Source: Flavobacteriales bacterium (GTDB lineage: Bacteria; Bacteroidota; Bacteroidia; Flavobacteriales; Flavobacteriaceae). Taken from it: a stretch of 64,000 bases of DNA. The stretch is from positions 1 to 64,000 of the forward strand of contig JAGXRF010000061.1 of the NCBI GenBank assembly GCA_018335925.1. Direction: 5' to 3'. A model generated the notes under the pieces. The model saw only the letters and a list, made by a program, of their open reading frames with translations. It did not search any database and was not told the DNA's origin. Of this stretch, positions 37,424 to 47,444 are shown in pieces. The position numbers and the translations under genes are program-made. Each line of letters starts with the position of its first letter. Position 1 is the stretch's first letter.

Positions 37424-37627
37424 CTATGCGTGGGTTGGTTCAGAGCAATCTTTCATTTGTTCCGGAGTTTTTCCACAAAAACTACAGTTTTCTCCGTCTT
37501 TATTCAAAAATGGACTTTGACTGGCACAAGTTCCGGCAAATTTGCCGTCTTTTTTTGCCCAAATTTTGATGGCTATACCTGCAAAAGCAATGGCTAATAA
37601 TCCTATAGTAAGTAAAGCTAGTTTCAT
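37424..37627 (-). CDS. Small membrane-anchored Cys-containing protein
   Basis: Protein of 67 residues: one N-terminal helix (about 3-22) and a short tail with four cysteines (GTCASQ, CSFCGK, KDCSE) that could bind a metal. Short proteins of this design sit next to this glycosyltransferase in other Flavobacteriia as far as I recall. Function unknown. It is probably the first gene of the transcript that includes the glycosyltransferase and sigma factor, or it follows the permease at 37660. Confidence 0.75.
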   Translation of the reverse strand: MKLALLTIGLLAIAFAGIAIKIWAKKDGKFAGTCASQSPFLNKDGENCSFCGKTPEQMKDCSEPTHA

Positions 37628-37659
37628 GAAATCGAAATTTGATGCAAAATTACAAAATT

Positions 37660-38898
37660 CTATTCATATCTCAAGGATTCTATGGGGTCTTGTTTGGCCG
37701 CTTTGATAGCTGGGAACAATCCGGAAATCACTGCAACCAAAAAACTCACAATTACTGCGGCAATCATCGCTCCCCAAGGGACAACAAAAACAAAATCCAG
37801 CAAATTTGCCACCCCATAACCAATCAACATACCTAAAATGATACCTACAAATCCACCCAATTGGCCTACTACTACTGTTTCGGTAAAAAACTGCATGGCA
37901 ATGGTGCTTCTTTTGGCACCAAGTGCTTTTCGAATTCCAATTTCTCGGGTTCTTTCAGAAACCGATACCAACATGATATTCATCAATGCAATGGAAGAAC
38001 CAAAAATGGTGATGATTCCGATTGCAATGGCAGCAACATTCAAAGCAATGGTGATAGAAAGTATTTGGTTGATCAATTCGTCACTTCGTTGAATGCCAAA
38101 ATTGTTTTCTTCCACCGGATTTAATTTTCTAATCTGACGCATTACCAAAGTGGCTTCATTTATAGCATCACCCAATAATTCTTGCTTCAATACATTTACA
38201 CGTAAGTTGTAATTGATATTAGGTTGGGTATAAATAGAACGAGCAATTTGAAGCGGAATGATTACTCTTAAATCCTGACTATTTCCGAATGTAGAGCCTT
38301 TTTCTTTCAATACACCCACCACACGAAATTTGTTGCCACGAATAGAAACTATCTTGTCAATCGGGTTGATGTTTTGAAACAATCCTTTCATAAAATCTGA
38401 ACCTAATACGCAAACGTTTTGGTTGTTATTGACCTCAAAAGGAGTGAAATTTCTACCAAATTGAAACTCTAAACCAGAATTTGGAGCGTAAAATTCGTCT
38501 GCCCCAACAATGGTTATTTCAGGATCTGTTTTTTGGTTGTCGTATTTCACTTCGGCATTACTAGTTGCAACAAAAAATGAAGAAACATCTGCCAAAGGAT
38601 AATAGTATTTTTCTTTAAATGCCTTTATATCGGGATAAGAAATAATAGGATTGATTTTTTCTCTTTCTTGTCTTCTTCCATTACCAATTCTCACTTCCAT
38701 TTCGTACTGACGAATATTAAAGCCATTGGCTCCCATAGAGGAAAAATCGGAGGACAAAGTATTTTTAAATGCAGCCACCAAGGTTAAAATACTTACCAAT
38801 GCGGTGATACCTAATGCAATGATGAAAATAGTTAACACAGTTCGCAACATTTGCGAACGAATGGAATGTAAGGCTACTTTGATATTTTCCTTGAGCAT
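37660..38898 (-). CDS. MacB-like ABC transporter permease
   Basis: Inner-membrane protein of 412 residues. An N-terminal helix (about 20-43) precedes a periplasmic MacB_PCD domain (about 45-265). Three helices follow in the FtsX domain (about 285-310, 338-362, 375-398), with the typical SVSERTREIGIRKALGA just after the second helix. No ATPase gene is adjacent, so it must use one encoded elsewhere. It diverges from hisS. Substrate unknown. Confidence 0.9.
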   Translation of the reverse strand: MLKENIKVALHSIRSQMLRTVLTIFIIALGITALVSILTLVAAFKNTLSSDFSSMGANGFNIRQYEMEVRIGNGRRQEREKINPIISYPDIKAFKEKYYYPLADVSSFFVATSNAEVKYDNQKTDPEITIVGADEFYAPNSGLEFQFGRNFTPFEVNNNQNVCVLGSDFMKGLFQNINPIDKIVSIRGNKFRVVGVLKEKGSTFGNSQDLRVIIPLQIARSIYTQPNINYNLRVNVLKQELLGDAINEATLVMRQIRKLNPVEENNFGIQRSDELINQILSITIALNVAAIAIGIITIFGSSIALMNIMLVSVSERTREIGIRKALGAKRSTIAMQFFTETVVVGQLGGFVGIILGMLIGYGVANLLDFVFVVPWGAMIAAVIVSFLVAVISGLFPAIKAAKQDPIESLRYE

Positions 38899-38990
38899 GA
38901 AAAAGCTTTGTGCTATTGGACTAAATGTTGTGTGTTTTGTTACAAAAACATCCTCTTTTTTAGAAGTAAGTTTCTAACAAAAATAGATTA

Positions 38991-39021
38991 TTGTTCGCTC
39001 TATTTCCTTTTCATACCTTTG
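38991..39021 (+). promoter_or_regulatory. Promoter of hisS
   Basis: TTG (38991-38993), 20 bases, TACCTTTG (39014-39021) fits the Bacteroidota consensus and lies 15 bases before the ATG, giving a very short leader. Confidence 0.65.
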
Positions 39022-39036
39022 CCAAAAATGTAAAAA

Positions 39037-40389
39037 ATGGCTCAAAAACCAAGTTTAGCAAAAGGAACTAGAGATTTTAGCTCCGAAGAAGTTTTTAAAA
39101 GAAATTACATCATTCAAATCATTCAAAAACACTTCCAACGATTTGGATTTGCACCTATTGAAACGCCATCTTTTGAAAACTCAGAAACACTATTGGGAAA
39201 ATATGGTGAAGAAGGTGATCGATTGATTTTTAAAATTCTTAATTCTGGAGATTTTTTAGCCAAGGCGGATGCAACATTATTACAAGAAAAGAATTCCACT
39301 AAAATAGCATCACAAATTACCGAAAAAGCTTTAAGATACGACTTAACCGTACCATTTGCTCGCTATGTGGTGATGCATCAAAATGAATTGGTTTTTCCGT
39401 TCAAGCGTTACCAAATACAACCGGTTTGGAGAGCAGATCGTCCGCAAAAAGGTAGATTCAGAGAGTTTTACCAATGCGATGCCGATGTGATTGGTTCTAC
39501 CTCGTTGTTGCAAGAGGTGGAATTATTACAACTTTATGATGCTGTTTTTACCGATCTTGGGTTGCACGGAGTTACTTTAAAAATGAACAACCGTAAAATT
39601 TTATCGGGTTTTGCCGAAATTATGCAAGCACAACAACAATTGATTGATTTTACAGTTGCTTTAGATAAGTTAGATAAGATAGGGGAAGAAGCTGTAAAAC
39701 AAGAAATGTTAGACAAAGGCATTTCTGCCGAGGCAATTGCCAAAATCCAACCTTTGTTCTCCTTTTCAGGAAGTAATACAGACAAATTAAATACTTTAAA
39801 AGAATTGTTGTCCACTTCTACCATCGGAATGCAAGGTGTGGCTGAAATGGAATTTTTAATCGAAACCATTCAAGAAATTGGTTTACAAACGGCTCAATTA
39901 CAAATAGAAGTTACCTTGGCAAGAGGCTTGAATTATTATACCGGAACTATTTTGGAGGTAGCAGCACCTCAGGTTCAAATGGGCTCGATTGGTGGTGGGG
40001 GAAGATATGACGACTTGACTGGAATTTTTGGATTAAAAAATATGAGTGGAGTCGGAATTTCTTTTGGTTTAGACCGAATTTACTTGGTTTTAGAAGAATT
40101 AGGTTTGTTTCCGGATTCTGTGCAAAACTCGTTAGAGGTTTTGTTTATGCAAGATGGCCAAACTCCTTTGGTATTGGTATTGAAGTCCATTCAACAGCTT
40201 AGACAAAAAGGAGTGATGGCAGAGTTATACCCGGATGCTACCAAATCTGACAAGCAATTCAAATATGCCGAACGTAAAAATGTCACTTGGTTGGTTCGCA
40301 AAGCAAGTGCAGAGCAACTAGAAGTAAAAAACTTAAAAACAAACGAAGTTGAGACATTGGATTGGAATGATTTTTTGTCAAAATTTTAA
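39037..40389 (+). CDS. hisS: Histidyl-tRNA synthetase
   Basis: Class II aminoacyl-tRNA synthetase of 450 residues that charges tRNA-His. Motif 2 region: YQIQPVWRADRPQKGRFREF. Histidine-specific ARGLNYYTG and GGGGRYDDL are present, and motif 3 is GISFGLDRIYLVLE. A C-terminal anticodon-binding domain (about 360-450) completes it. Normal length, with its own promoter at 38991. Confidence 0.98.
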   Translation: MAQKPSLAKGTRDFSSEEVFKRNYIIQIIQKHFQRFGFAPIETPSFENSETLLGKYGEEGDRLIFKILNSGDFLAKADATLLQEKNSTKIASQITEKALRYDLTVPFARYVVMHQNELVFPFKRYQIQPVWRADRPQKGRFREFYQCDADVIGSTSLLQEVELLQLYDAVFTDLGLHGVTLKMNNRKILSGFAEIMQAQQQLIDFTVALDKLDKIGEEAVKQEMLDKGISAEAIAKIQPLFSFSGSNTDKLNTLKELLSTSTIGMQGVAEMEFLIETIQEIGLQTAQLQIEVTLARGLNYYTGTILEVAAPQVQMGSIGGGGRYDDLTGIFGLKNMSGVGISFGLDRIYLVLEELGLFPDSVQNSLEVLFMQDGQTPLVLVLKSIQQLRQKGVMAELYPDATKSDKQFKYAERKNVTWLVRKASAEQLEVKNLKTNEVETLDWNDFLSKF

Positions 40390-40421
40390 ATTTTGGTCAT
40401 TTTAATTATTAAGTCGAAAAT

Positions 40422-40452
40422 TTTGTGCGACCAATTACATTGCGTAAATTTG
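40422..40452 (+). promoter_or_regulatory. Promoter of the KAS III-like gene
   Basis: TTTG (40422-40425), exactly 19 bases, TAAATTTG (40445-40452): a full match to the Bacteroidota housekeeping promoter. The expected leader is about 32 bases. Confidence 0.75.
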
Positions 40453-40490
40453 ATATCCTAATTTTTGATAGTTAACTTAAATAGAAGTTT

Positions 40491-41498
40491 ATGTACCAAT
40501 CATATATAAAAGGTTTGGGGTTTTATGTGCCCGAAAATGTGGTTACCAACCACGATTTAACCAAGATAATGGATACTACTGATGAATGGATCCAAGAAAG
40601 AACCGGAATTTTAGAGCGAAGACATATCAACACTCCTGAAGAAAACACGACTTCGATGGGGGTAAAAGCAGCAAAAGTTGCCATTGAAAGAGCAGGAATT
40701 GATAAAAATGAAATTGATTTTATCATTTTCGCTACATTAAGTCCGGATTATTATTTCCCTGGTCCGGGTGTTTTGGTGCAAAGAGATTTGGAATTGCCAA
40801 CGGTTGGTGCTTTGGATATTAGAAACCAATGTTCTGGGTTTGTGTATGCATTGTCTATTGCAGACCAATACATCAAAACTGGGATGTATAAAAGCATCTT
40901 AATTATTGGATCGGAAACCCACTCCCGAGGACTAGACATGACTACCAGAGGAAGAAATGTTTCTGTAATTTTTGGAGATGGGGCAGGAGCAGCCATTGTT
41001 TCTAGGTCTGAAAAAGAAGGCAAAGGAATTTTATCTACCCACTTACATTCCGAAGGGCAACATGCAGAAGAATTGGCAGTAATTGCACCGGGTATGGGCA
41101 AGCGTTGGGTAACTGATATTTTGAAAGATAACGACCCGGATGATATTTCATATACACCTCATATGAACGGACAGTTTGTGTTTAAAAATGCCGTTGTTCG
41201 TTTTAGCGAAGTGATCATGGAGGGTTTGCAAGCCAATCAATTGCAAGTTTCGGATATCAATATGTTGATTCCGCACCAAGCGAATTTAAGAATCTCGCAA
41301 TTTATCCAGCAAAAATTCCACTTACAAGACAATCAGGTATACAACAACATTCAAAAGTACGGAAATACTACTGCTGCCTCTATTCCAATCGCCTTAACTG
41401 AGGCATGGGAAAAAGGCATGATTAAAGAGGGTGATTTGGTAGTGTTGGCAGCTTTTGGTAGCGGTTTTACTTGGGGTAGTGTGATTATGAGATGGTAA
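40491..41498 (+). CDS. 3-oxoacyl-ACP synthase III (FabH)-like enzyme
   Basis: Thiolase-fold condensing enzyme of 335 residues with the KAS III triad: Cys114 in RNQCSGFVYAL, His262 in LIPHQANLRI and Asn292 in YGNTTAASIP. It could start fatty acid synthesis or make a specialised acyl product. It stands alone, outside a fab cluster, so it may be a secondary copy. I therefore do not assign fabH. Ends at a bidirectional terminator. Confidence 0.9.
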   Translation: MYQSYIKGLGFYVPENVVTNHDLTKIMDTTDEWIQERTGILERRHINTPEENTTSMGVKAAKVAIERAGIDKNEIDFIIFATLSPDYYFPGPGVLVQRDLELPTVGALDIRNQCSGFVYALSIADQYIKTGMYKSILIIGSETHSRGLDMTTRGRNVSVIFGDGAGAAIVSRSEKEGKGILSTHLHSEGQHAEELAVIAPGMGKRWVTDILKDNDPDDISYTPHMNGQFVFKNAVVRFSEVIMEGLQANQLQVSDINMLIPHQANLRISQFIQQKFHLQDNQVYNNIQKYGNTTAASIPIALTEAWEKGMIKEGDLVVLAAFGSGFTWGSVIMRW

Positions 41499-41581
41499 TT
41501 TTATAATCTTATAATTATTGTTTAACTGTTTTTTGATTTCTCTTAAAAAGTTTCGTCAATCAAAGCCACAATTATATATGT

Positions 41582-41614
41582 AAAAAAAATCTCGGAATTT
41601 CCGAGATTTTTTTT
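41582..41614. terminator. Bidirectional terminator between KAS III-like gene and hemL
   Basis: Stem AAATCTCGG with CCGAGATTT around AATTT (41588-41609), flanked by A-run and T-run. Serves both convergent transcripts. Confidence 0.92.
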
Positions 41615-41615
41615 T

Positions 41616-42902
41616 TTACATTATTAAACTTACTTCTTTAATTGCTTGTAAAGTTTGATCTAAATCATCATACGTTAAGGCATCTGTTAAAAACCAAGTT
41701 TCATAAGCAGATGGAGCAATATAAATACCTCTTTCTAACAATCCGTGGAAAAACTTTTTGAATAAATCATTGTCTCCATTTTTGGCAGTAGTAAAATCAA
41801 CCACCGGGTCTTGGTGAAAATGAATAGAAATCATAGACCCTACTTGGTTAATTGTAAAAGGGATATTGGTGTTGGCAAAAATTTCTTGCATTCCATTTTT
41901 CAAATAAATTGTTTTTGCTTCTAAAGAGGTAAACACCTCAGGGTGATCATTCAAATATTGCAACATTTCATAACCAGCTGCCATAGCTAAAGGGTTTCCT
42001 GATAGAGTTCCCGCTTGGTATACCGGACCTAATGGAGCCAAATGATTCATGATTTCTTCTCTTGCAGCAAATGCACCCACTGGCAAGCCGCCTCCAATTA
42101 CCTTTCCAAAACAAACAATATCTGCATCTACCTGATACAATTCTTGTACGCCACCTTTGGCCAAACGAAAACCGGTCATTACCTCATCAAAAATAAGTAA
42201 CGCTCCATTTTCCAAACAAAGCTGTTTTAAACCTTGTAAGAAACCTTCTTTTGGAGGTACACAACCCATATTTCCTGCAACAGGTTCTACAATGATTGCT
42301 GCAATTTGTTCCGGATTAGATTGAAACAAATGTGCTACTTCCTCCAAGTTATTATAAGAAGCTAAAAGCGTATCTTGAGCAGTTCCAGGGGTGATACCCG
42401 GACTGTTTGGTACTCCAAAAGTACTTGCTCCACTTCCGGCTTGAATCAAAAACGAATCAGAATGTCCGTGGTAACAACCTGCAAACTTGATGATTTTATG
42501 ACGTTTGGTATACCCACGAGCTAACCTTATCGCACTCATACATGCTTCGGTACCAGAATTTACAAATCGAATTTTATCAATATTTGGCACCATTTCAACT
42601 GCCAATTTTGCAATTTTGGTTTCCAATTCGGTTGGCATGCCAAAAGAAGTTCCTTTTTCTGCGGTAGTTTTGATGGCATTAATTACCGGCTCAAAAGCGT
42701 GCCCTAATATCATCGGTCCCCAAGAATTGATATAATCTATCAATACACTTCCATCTTCGTCATACAAATATGCCCCTTTGGCTCTTTTAACAAAAATGGG
42801 GGTACCACCTACGGCTTTAAATGCTCTAACTGGAGAGTTTACTCCTCCTGGGATATATTGTTGTGCTTCTACAAAAAGCTGACTACTTCGTTGGTATAAC
42901 AT
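41616..42902 (-). CDS. hemL: Glutamate-1-semialdehyde 2,1-aminomutase
   Basis: PLP enzyme of 428 residues making 5-aminolevulinate from glutamate-1-semialdehyde in the C5 heme pathway. The PLP lysine is Lys267 in [11 protein letters not shown], the cofactor aspartate is in [10 protein letters not shown], and the N-terminal [10 protein letters not shown] is family-typical. It is the last gene of a four-gene minus-strand operon (45027 to 41616), starting one base after the stop of the glucosaminidase gene. Confidence 0.97.
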   Translation of the reverse strand: MLYQRSSQLFVEAQQYIPGGVNSPVRAFKAVGGTPIFVKRAKGAYLYDEDGSVLIDYINSWGPMILGHAFEPVINAIKTTAEKGTSFGMPTELETKIAKLAVEMVPNIDKIRFVNSGTEACMSAIRLARGYTKRHKIIKFAGCYHGHSDSFLIQAGSGASTFGVPNSPGITPGTAQDTLLASYNNLEEVAHLFQSNPEQIAAIIVEPVAGNMGCVPPKEGFLQGLKQLCLENGALLIFDEVMTGFRLAKGGVQELYQVDADIVCFGKVIGGGLPVGAFAAREEIMNHLAPLGPVYQAGTLSGNPLAMAAGYEMLQYLNDHPEVFTSLEAKTIYLKNGMQEIFANTNIPFTINQVGSMISIHFHQDPVVDFTTAKNGDNDLFKKFFHGLLERGIYIAPSAYETWFLTDALTYDDLDQTLQAIKEVSLIM

Positions 42903-42903
42903 G

Positions 42904-43809
42904 TTATTTTACTTTTAAAATTTGACCAATAGAAATGTTATTGTCGTTCAAATTGTTCATCTTTTTTAATTCCTCCAATGTCATTTGGTATTTTCTGGAT
43001 AAGGAATACAAGGTATCTCCTTTTTCTACACGATGTGTTTTTATCAAAGTAGTTTCAATGGAAGAATTTGAGTTGGAAGAAGGATTACTTTTAGGCTTTT
43101 CATCTGCCAAAACAGGCTTTCCTAAAACTTCTGCATCAAAACGATGCAATTGGTATCTTTCTATCAAACTAGTTAATTTATCTGGATATTTAGGATCTGT
43201 AGCATAGCCTGCATCTTTCAAGCCTTTAGCCCAAGCCTTGTAGTTATCTTTTTCTAAAGTAAATAATTGCACATAATATTTTCTGGTACTTAAAAAAAGA
43301 GCATGGTCACGAAACGATTCGGATGGATCTTTATACTTTCTAAAACATTCGTCTTTGGCATCATCGTCATGAAATATTTGATCTCCTTGCCATTCTTTAT
43401 GGCATTTTATACCAAAATGATTGTTTGCTTGTACACTAAGTCTTGCAGTACCTGCACCTGATTCCAAAATTCCCTGTGCCAAAGTAATACTAGCAGGAAT
43501 TCCGAATTCTTTCATGTTGCTTTTGGCAGTTTCTTTAAATTGATCAATATAGTCCAAAACCACTTGCTGGGTGATTTTTACTGTAGAAGTTGCCTTTAAT
43601 TCTTCTTTTGGAGATGTGCTTTCAGAAACAGTTGGCTTACTCACATTGGTGCTAGCTGGTCTGCTTGAAGTATTGGCAGGCCTAGATGTGGTTGCAGTTG
43701 GTTTTGAAGTTTGGATAACTGATTTTCCTTTGTTGTTAGAAACTGTTTTCTTTTGTGTTGAACAACTTGCTAAGAAAATTAAGCAAAAGGCAAATAGTAA
43801 TTTATGCAT
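42904..43809 (-). CDS. Lipoprotein with glucosaminidase (GH73) and LysM domains
   Basis: Peptidoglycan hydrolase of 301 residues. Lipobox LASCS (Cys16); a Ser/Thr/Pro-rich linker (about 20-75); a GH73-type domain (about 85-235) with the catalytic Glu in [11 protein letters not shown] and the family pattern [12 protein letters not shown]; and a C-terminal LysM (about 258-301, [17 protein letters not shown]) that binds glycan chains. Probably cuts or remodels the wall at the inner face of the outer membrane. Overlaps the preceding gene by eight bases and hemL follows after one base. Confidence 0.92.
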   Translation of the reverse strand: MHKLLFAFCLIFLASCSTQKKTVSNNKGKSVIQTSKPTATTSRPANTSSRPASTNVSKPTVSESTSPKEELKATSTVKITQQVVLDYIDQFKETAKSNMKEFGIPASITLAQGILESGAGTARLSVQANNHFGIKCHKEWQGDQIFHDDDAKDECFRKYKDPSESFRDHALFLSTRKYYVQLFTLEKDNYKAWAKGLKDAGYATDPKYPDKLTSLIERYQLHRFDAEVLGKPVLADEKPKSNPSSNSNSSIETTLIKTHRVEKGDTLYSLSRKYQMTLEELKKMNNLNDNNISIGQILKVK

Positions 43810-44725
43810 AAGTAATGGTTGTCTTGTTTTTGTTTTTTAAGGTTTCATTCATTCCATCAATTCCTTGTAAACCACCTGTGTGGATAACTAAGATTTTGGT
43901 GCCTCTTTCAAAATAATTTTGTCGGACCAAATCTAAAATACCATACATCATCTTACCTGTGTATAACGGATCTAACGGAATTTTAGTTTGCTTATAAAAT
44001 TCATTCAGCCATTTGATTAAATCGGAAGTTACTTTTCCGTACCCCCCAAAATGATAATCATTAACCAAATTCCATGAATTTTCAGAAGTCACAAATTTAC
44101 GAATATCTTCGACTAAAAATGCTCCTTTTAAAGCCGGAAAACCTATAATTTTTTGATAATTTTTCGCACTATTAATTATTCCAGCAATAGTCCCCCCTGT
44201 ACCTACTGCACATGCAATCTTGTGAAACTCGCTGTCGTTATTGGATAAAATTTCTTCACAACCTTTGATTGCCAGAGCGTTGGTACCTCCTTCTGGAATC
44301 CAATGATGTTCTTGTAATTCTGGAAAAAAAGCGGGTATTGCTTCTTTATTTTGGTACAATTCTCTTGAAATAAATCGAAATTGCATTCCAAATTTGGCTG
44401 CTTTTATTAATGTTGGATTTTGTTGCCATGCATGCTGCAGTTCTTCTCCCCTAATAATTCCGATGGTTGGTTTTTGAAATAAGAATCCGGCATAAGCTAC
44501 AGCCAATATATGGTTTGAATATGCTCCTCCAAAAGTAACCCAACCTTGAGAATTCAAATTTTCCAGTAGGTTATATTTGAGTTTTCGGAACTTATTCCCT
44601 GAAATATATGGGTGTAATAAATCCTCTCTTTTGATCCAGATTTCTACTTTAAATTTATCTAACCATTCCAATTCCAACTTTTGGTTGACGGAGTTTATTT
44701 CATTAAATACTTCCAAAAACTCCAT
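43802..44725 (-). CDS. ACC deaminase/D-cysteine desulfhydrase-like PLP enzyme
   Basis: Fold-type II PLP enzyme of 307 residues. The PLP lysine is Lys45 in SGNKFRKLKYN; the phosphate-binding loop lies in CAVGTGGTIAG; FGGAYSNHILA is typical of this family. Members act on D-cysteine or 1-aminocyclopropane-1-carboxylate; which one cannot be told from sequence alone. Overlaps the gene before it by 31 bases and the glucosaminidase gene by eight, so translation is tightly coupled. Confidence 0.9.
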   Translation of the reverse strand: MEFLEVFNEINSVNQKLELEWLDKFKVEIWIKREDLLHPYISGNKFRKLKYNLLENLNSQGWVTFGGAYSNHILAVAYAGFLFQKPTIGIIRGEELQHAWQQNPTLIKAAKFGMQFRFISRELYQNKEAIPAFFPELQEHHWIPEGGTNALAIKGCEEILSNNDSEFHKIACAVGTGGTIAGIINSAKNYQKIIGFPALKGAFLVEDIRKFVTSENSWNLVNDYHFGGYGKVTSDLIKWLNEFYKQTKIPLDPLYTGKMMYGILDLVRQNYFERGTKILVIHTGGLQGIDGMNETLKNKNKTTITYA

Positions 44726-45027
44726 GTTTTTCTATTTTGCAGATAATTGGATTGGTGTTCATTGGCATAAGCTTCTTTTTCAAAAGAGACGTTTTTATAA
44801 GCTTTTTCCCAACTTTGAAGTTGTACCCAGTGATAAGTAAATTCTATGATATACCATAAGAAAAAAAATATCCATAGCAACTCCAATTGTTGTTTGAAAT
44901 GAATTTTTTCGTGTTGTATAAATTTTTGACTTTGTAACAAATTTCGATTTCTTAGCAACAAAAACGGAAAAATTGCCACCCCTTGGATGTTTTTCTTCAT
45001 TAAAAAAGGAGCAACTAAAACAATCAT
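44695..45027 (-). CDS. Small membrane protein with HExxH motif
   Basis: Protein of 110 residues from the ATG at 45027; longer frames would run into the divergent gene at 45055. A hydrophobic N-terminus (1-28) is followed by QHEKIHFKQQ with His39, Glu40 and His43, a hydrophobic segment (about 48-66), and SFEKEAYANE (81-90). HExxH plus a later ExEA acid cluster is the layout of M48/M56-type zinc peptidases, here in a very short form. Peptidase activity is inference. First gene of the operon that ends with hemL. Confidence 0.78.
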   Translation of the reverse strand: MIVLVAPFLMKKNIQGVAIFPFLLLRNRNLLQSQKFIQHEKIHFKQQLELLWIFFFLWYIIEFTYHWVQLQSWEKAYKNVSFEKEAYANEHQSNYLQNRKTWSFWKYLMK

Positions 45028-45045
45028 TTTTTGAGAAATCGTTAA

Positions 45046-45234
<189 letters not shown>

Positions 45235-45303
45235 CAAATAATCTTAGCAATATTAATCACACAAAAAATAGCAATAAATATCAACCTAGTAAAAAAAGCT
45301 GCA

Positions 45304-47319
45304 ATGCATACTATTATAGATACTTTAGTTATTGAAAAATTTCAACAAGAGATATTGGCTGGAATTCCTCAAGAATTACCTCAACCTAAGCCCTATGATC
45401 CATTGGTAAATCATGCTCCAAAACGGAAGGAAATTTTAACGCAAGAAGAGAAAAAGTTGGCTTTAAAAAATGCGTTACGATATTTTGACCCAAAGCATCA
45501 TGCAGCACTTTTGCCAGAATTTAAGGAGGAATTAGATACTTACGGTAGAATTTACATGTATCGTTTTCGTCCGGATTACAAAATTTATGCTCGACCAATT
45601 TCCGATTATCCCGGAAAATGTGATCAAGCAAAAGCCATCATGTTAATGATTCAAAATAATTTGGATCATGCGGTTGCACAACATCCACATGAACTAATCA
45701 CTTATGGTGGCAATGGAGCCGTATTTCAAAACTGGGCACAATATCGCTTAACCATGCAATATTTAGCTGAAATGACGGATGAACAAACCTTGGTAATGTA
45801 TTCGGGCCACCCCATGGGATTGTTTCCTTCACATAAAGATGCTCCAAGAGTGGTAGTAACCAATGGCATGGTAATATCGAATTACTCTAAACCAGACGAT
45901 TGGGAAAAATTCAATGCCTTAGGAGTAAGTCAGTACGGACAAATGACTGCGGGTAGCTATATGTATATTGGTCCACAAGGAATTGTACACGGAACTACCA
46001 TTACCGTGTTAAATGGATTTAGAAAAATAAATAAAAATCCGAAAGGAAAGTTATTTGTAACTTCCGGTTTAGGAGGAATGAGCGGTGCACAACCTAAAGC
46101 CGGGAATATTGCAGGATGTATTACCGTTTGTGCAGAAGTAAACCCAAAAATTACCCAAATCAGACATGAGCAAAAATGGGTAGATAAAATCATTACCAAT
46201 ATCAATGAGTTGGTGCTAAGAGTTCAAAAAGCTCAAGCGAATGAAGAAGTTGTTTCCATCGCTTATTTAGGTAATATTGTAGAAGTTTGGGAAAAATTTG
46301 CAGAAGAAAACATCACGATTGATTTAGGTTCTGACCAAACTTCGTTACACAATCCGTGGGCTGGAGGGTATTATCCAATTGGGTATAGTTTTGAAGAAGC
46401 CAATGAAATGATGGCAAACGACCCCGAAAAATTCAAAGAGGAAGTGAGAAAAACTTTACGTAGACATGCCGATGCCATCAACCAACATACGGCAAAAGGC
46501 ACGTACTTTTTTGACTACGGAAATGCCTTTTTGTTAGAATCCTCCAGAGCCGGTGCCAACGTACTTTCAGATCATCCAACCATTGGAAGAGAATTTAAAT
46601 ATCCTAGTTATGTGCAGGACATTATGGGACCCATGTGCTTTGACTATGGTTTTGGTCCATTCCGATGGGTTTGTGCTTCTGGAAATCCGGAAGATTTAGC
46701 CAAAACCGATCAAATTGCCTGTGAAGTTTTAGAGGAAATGATGTTACATGCACCGGATGAAATTCAACAACAAATGGCAGATAATATCCAATGGATCAAA
46801 GGAGCCCAACAAAATCAATTGGTAGTTGGTTCGCAAGCCAGAATTTTATATGCGGATGCGGAAGGAAGAATGAAAATTGCAGAAGCATTTAACAAAGCCA
46901 TAGCCAAAGGAGTATTAGGTCCGATTATTTTAGGGAGAGATCACCACGATGTATCTGGAACAGATTCTCCTTACAGAGAAACCTCTAACATTTATGATGG
47001 TTCCAGATTTACCGCAGATATGGCCATTCACAATGTGATTGGAGATAGCTTTAGAGGAGCCACATGGGTTTCTATCCACAATGGTGGAGGTGTTGGTTGG
47101 GGAGAAGTAATCAATGGTGGATTTGGCATGGTTTTGGATGGATCTGAAGATAGTGATAGAAGGTTGAAATCAATGCTTTTTTGGGATGTGAATAACGGAA
47201 TTGCAAGAAGAAGCTGGGCAAGAAATGAAGGTGCCATTTTTGCGATTAAAAGAGCGATGAAAACGCAACCTTTATTAAAAGTTACCATCCCTAATATAGT
47301 AGATGATGGGTTGGTTTAA
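45304..47319 (+). CDS. hutU: Urocanate hydratase
   Basis: Converts urocanate to 4-imidazolone-5-propionate with bound NAD, second step of histidine breakdown. At 671 residues it is longer than the proteobacterial enzyme (about 555); the longer form is the one I know from Bacteroidota. Visible motifs are ITYGGNGAVFQNWAQY near residue 137, HGTTITVLNG, SGLGGMSGAQPKA (NAD-binding), and the active-site Cys in RWVCASGNPEDL. No hutH, hutI or hutG is in the window, so the pathway genes are scattered. Confidence 0.96.
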   Translation: MHTIIDTLVIEKFQQEILAGIPQELPQPKPYDPLVNHAPKRKEILTQEEKKLALKNALRYFDPKHHAALLPEFKEELDTYGRIYMYRFRPDYKIYARPISDYPGKCDQAKAIMLMIQNNLDHAVAQHPHELITYGGNGAVFQNWAQYRLTMQYLAEMTDEQTLVMYSGHPMGLFPSHKDAPRVVVTNGMVISNYSKPDDWEKFNALGVSQYGQMTAGSYMYIGPQGIVHGTTITVLNGFRKINKNPKGKLFVTSGLGGMSGAQPKAGNIAGCITVCAEVNPKITQIRHEQKWVDKIITNINELVLRVQKAQANEEVVSIAYLGNIVEVWEKFAEENITIDLGSDQTSLHNPWAGGYYPIGYSFEEANEMMANDPEKFKEEVRKTLRRHADAINQHTAKGTYFFDYGNAFLLESSRAGANVLSDHPTIGREFKYPSYVQDIMGPMCFDYGFGPFRWVCASGNPEDLAKTDQIACEVLEEMMLHAPDEIQQQMADNIQWIKGAQQNQLVVGSQARILYADAEGRMKIAEAFNKAIAKGVLGPIILGRDHHDVSGTDSPYRETSNIYDGSRFTADMAIHNVIGDSFRGATWVSIHNGGGVGWGEVINGGFGMVLDGSEDSDRRLKSMLFWDVNNGIARRSWARNEGAIFAIKRAMKTQPLLKVTIPNIVDDGLV

Positions 47320-47337
47320 CTTTGTTTAAAGTTTCAG

Positions 47338-47391
47338 GTCGAGATGAAGCCGAACTTGTCTCGATGCTGACCGAAGCGTCAGCATTTCAAG
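47338..47391 (+). repeat. Double-hairpin dispersed repeat, copy A
   Basis: This 54-bp element matches 56151-56204 (minus strand) at 45 of 54 positions. Hairpin 1 is CGAGAT(G)AAG with CTTGTCTCG; hairpin 2 is ATGCTGAC with GTCAGCAT. Several of the differences between the copies are compensatory (see copy B). Both copies also share GTTTAAAG just before the element. It lies between hutU and the DUF4136 gene; REP-like. Confidence 0.75.
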
Positions 47392-47444
47392 TCTGTGATT
47401 TTACTGATTATAATTTTTGTTGATTAGTAATTAAAAACATAAGT

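Noticed and set aside
37660..38898. Complete MacAB-type efflux system
   Set aside because: Only the permease is present here; no adjacent ATPase, membrane fusion protein or outer-membrane channel.
45304..47319. hut operon
   Set aside because: Only hutU is present; neighbours are unrelated to histidine breakdown.
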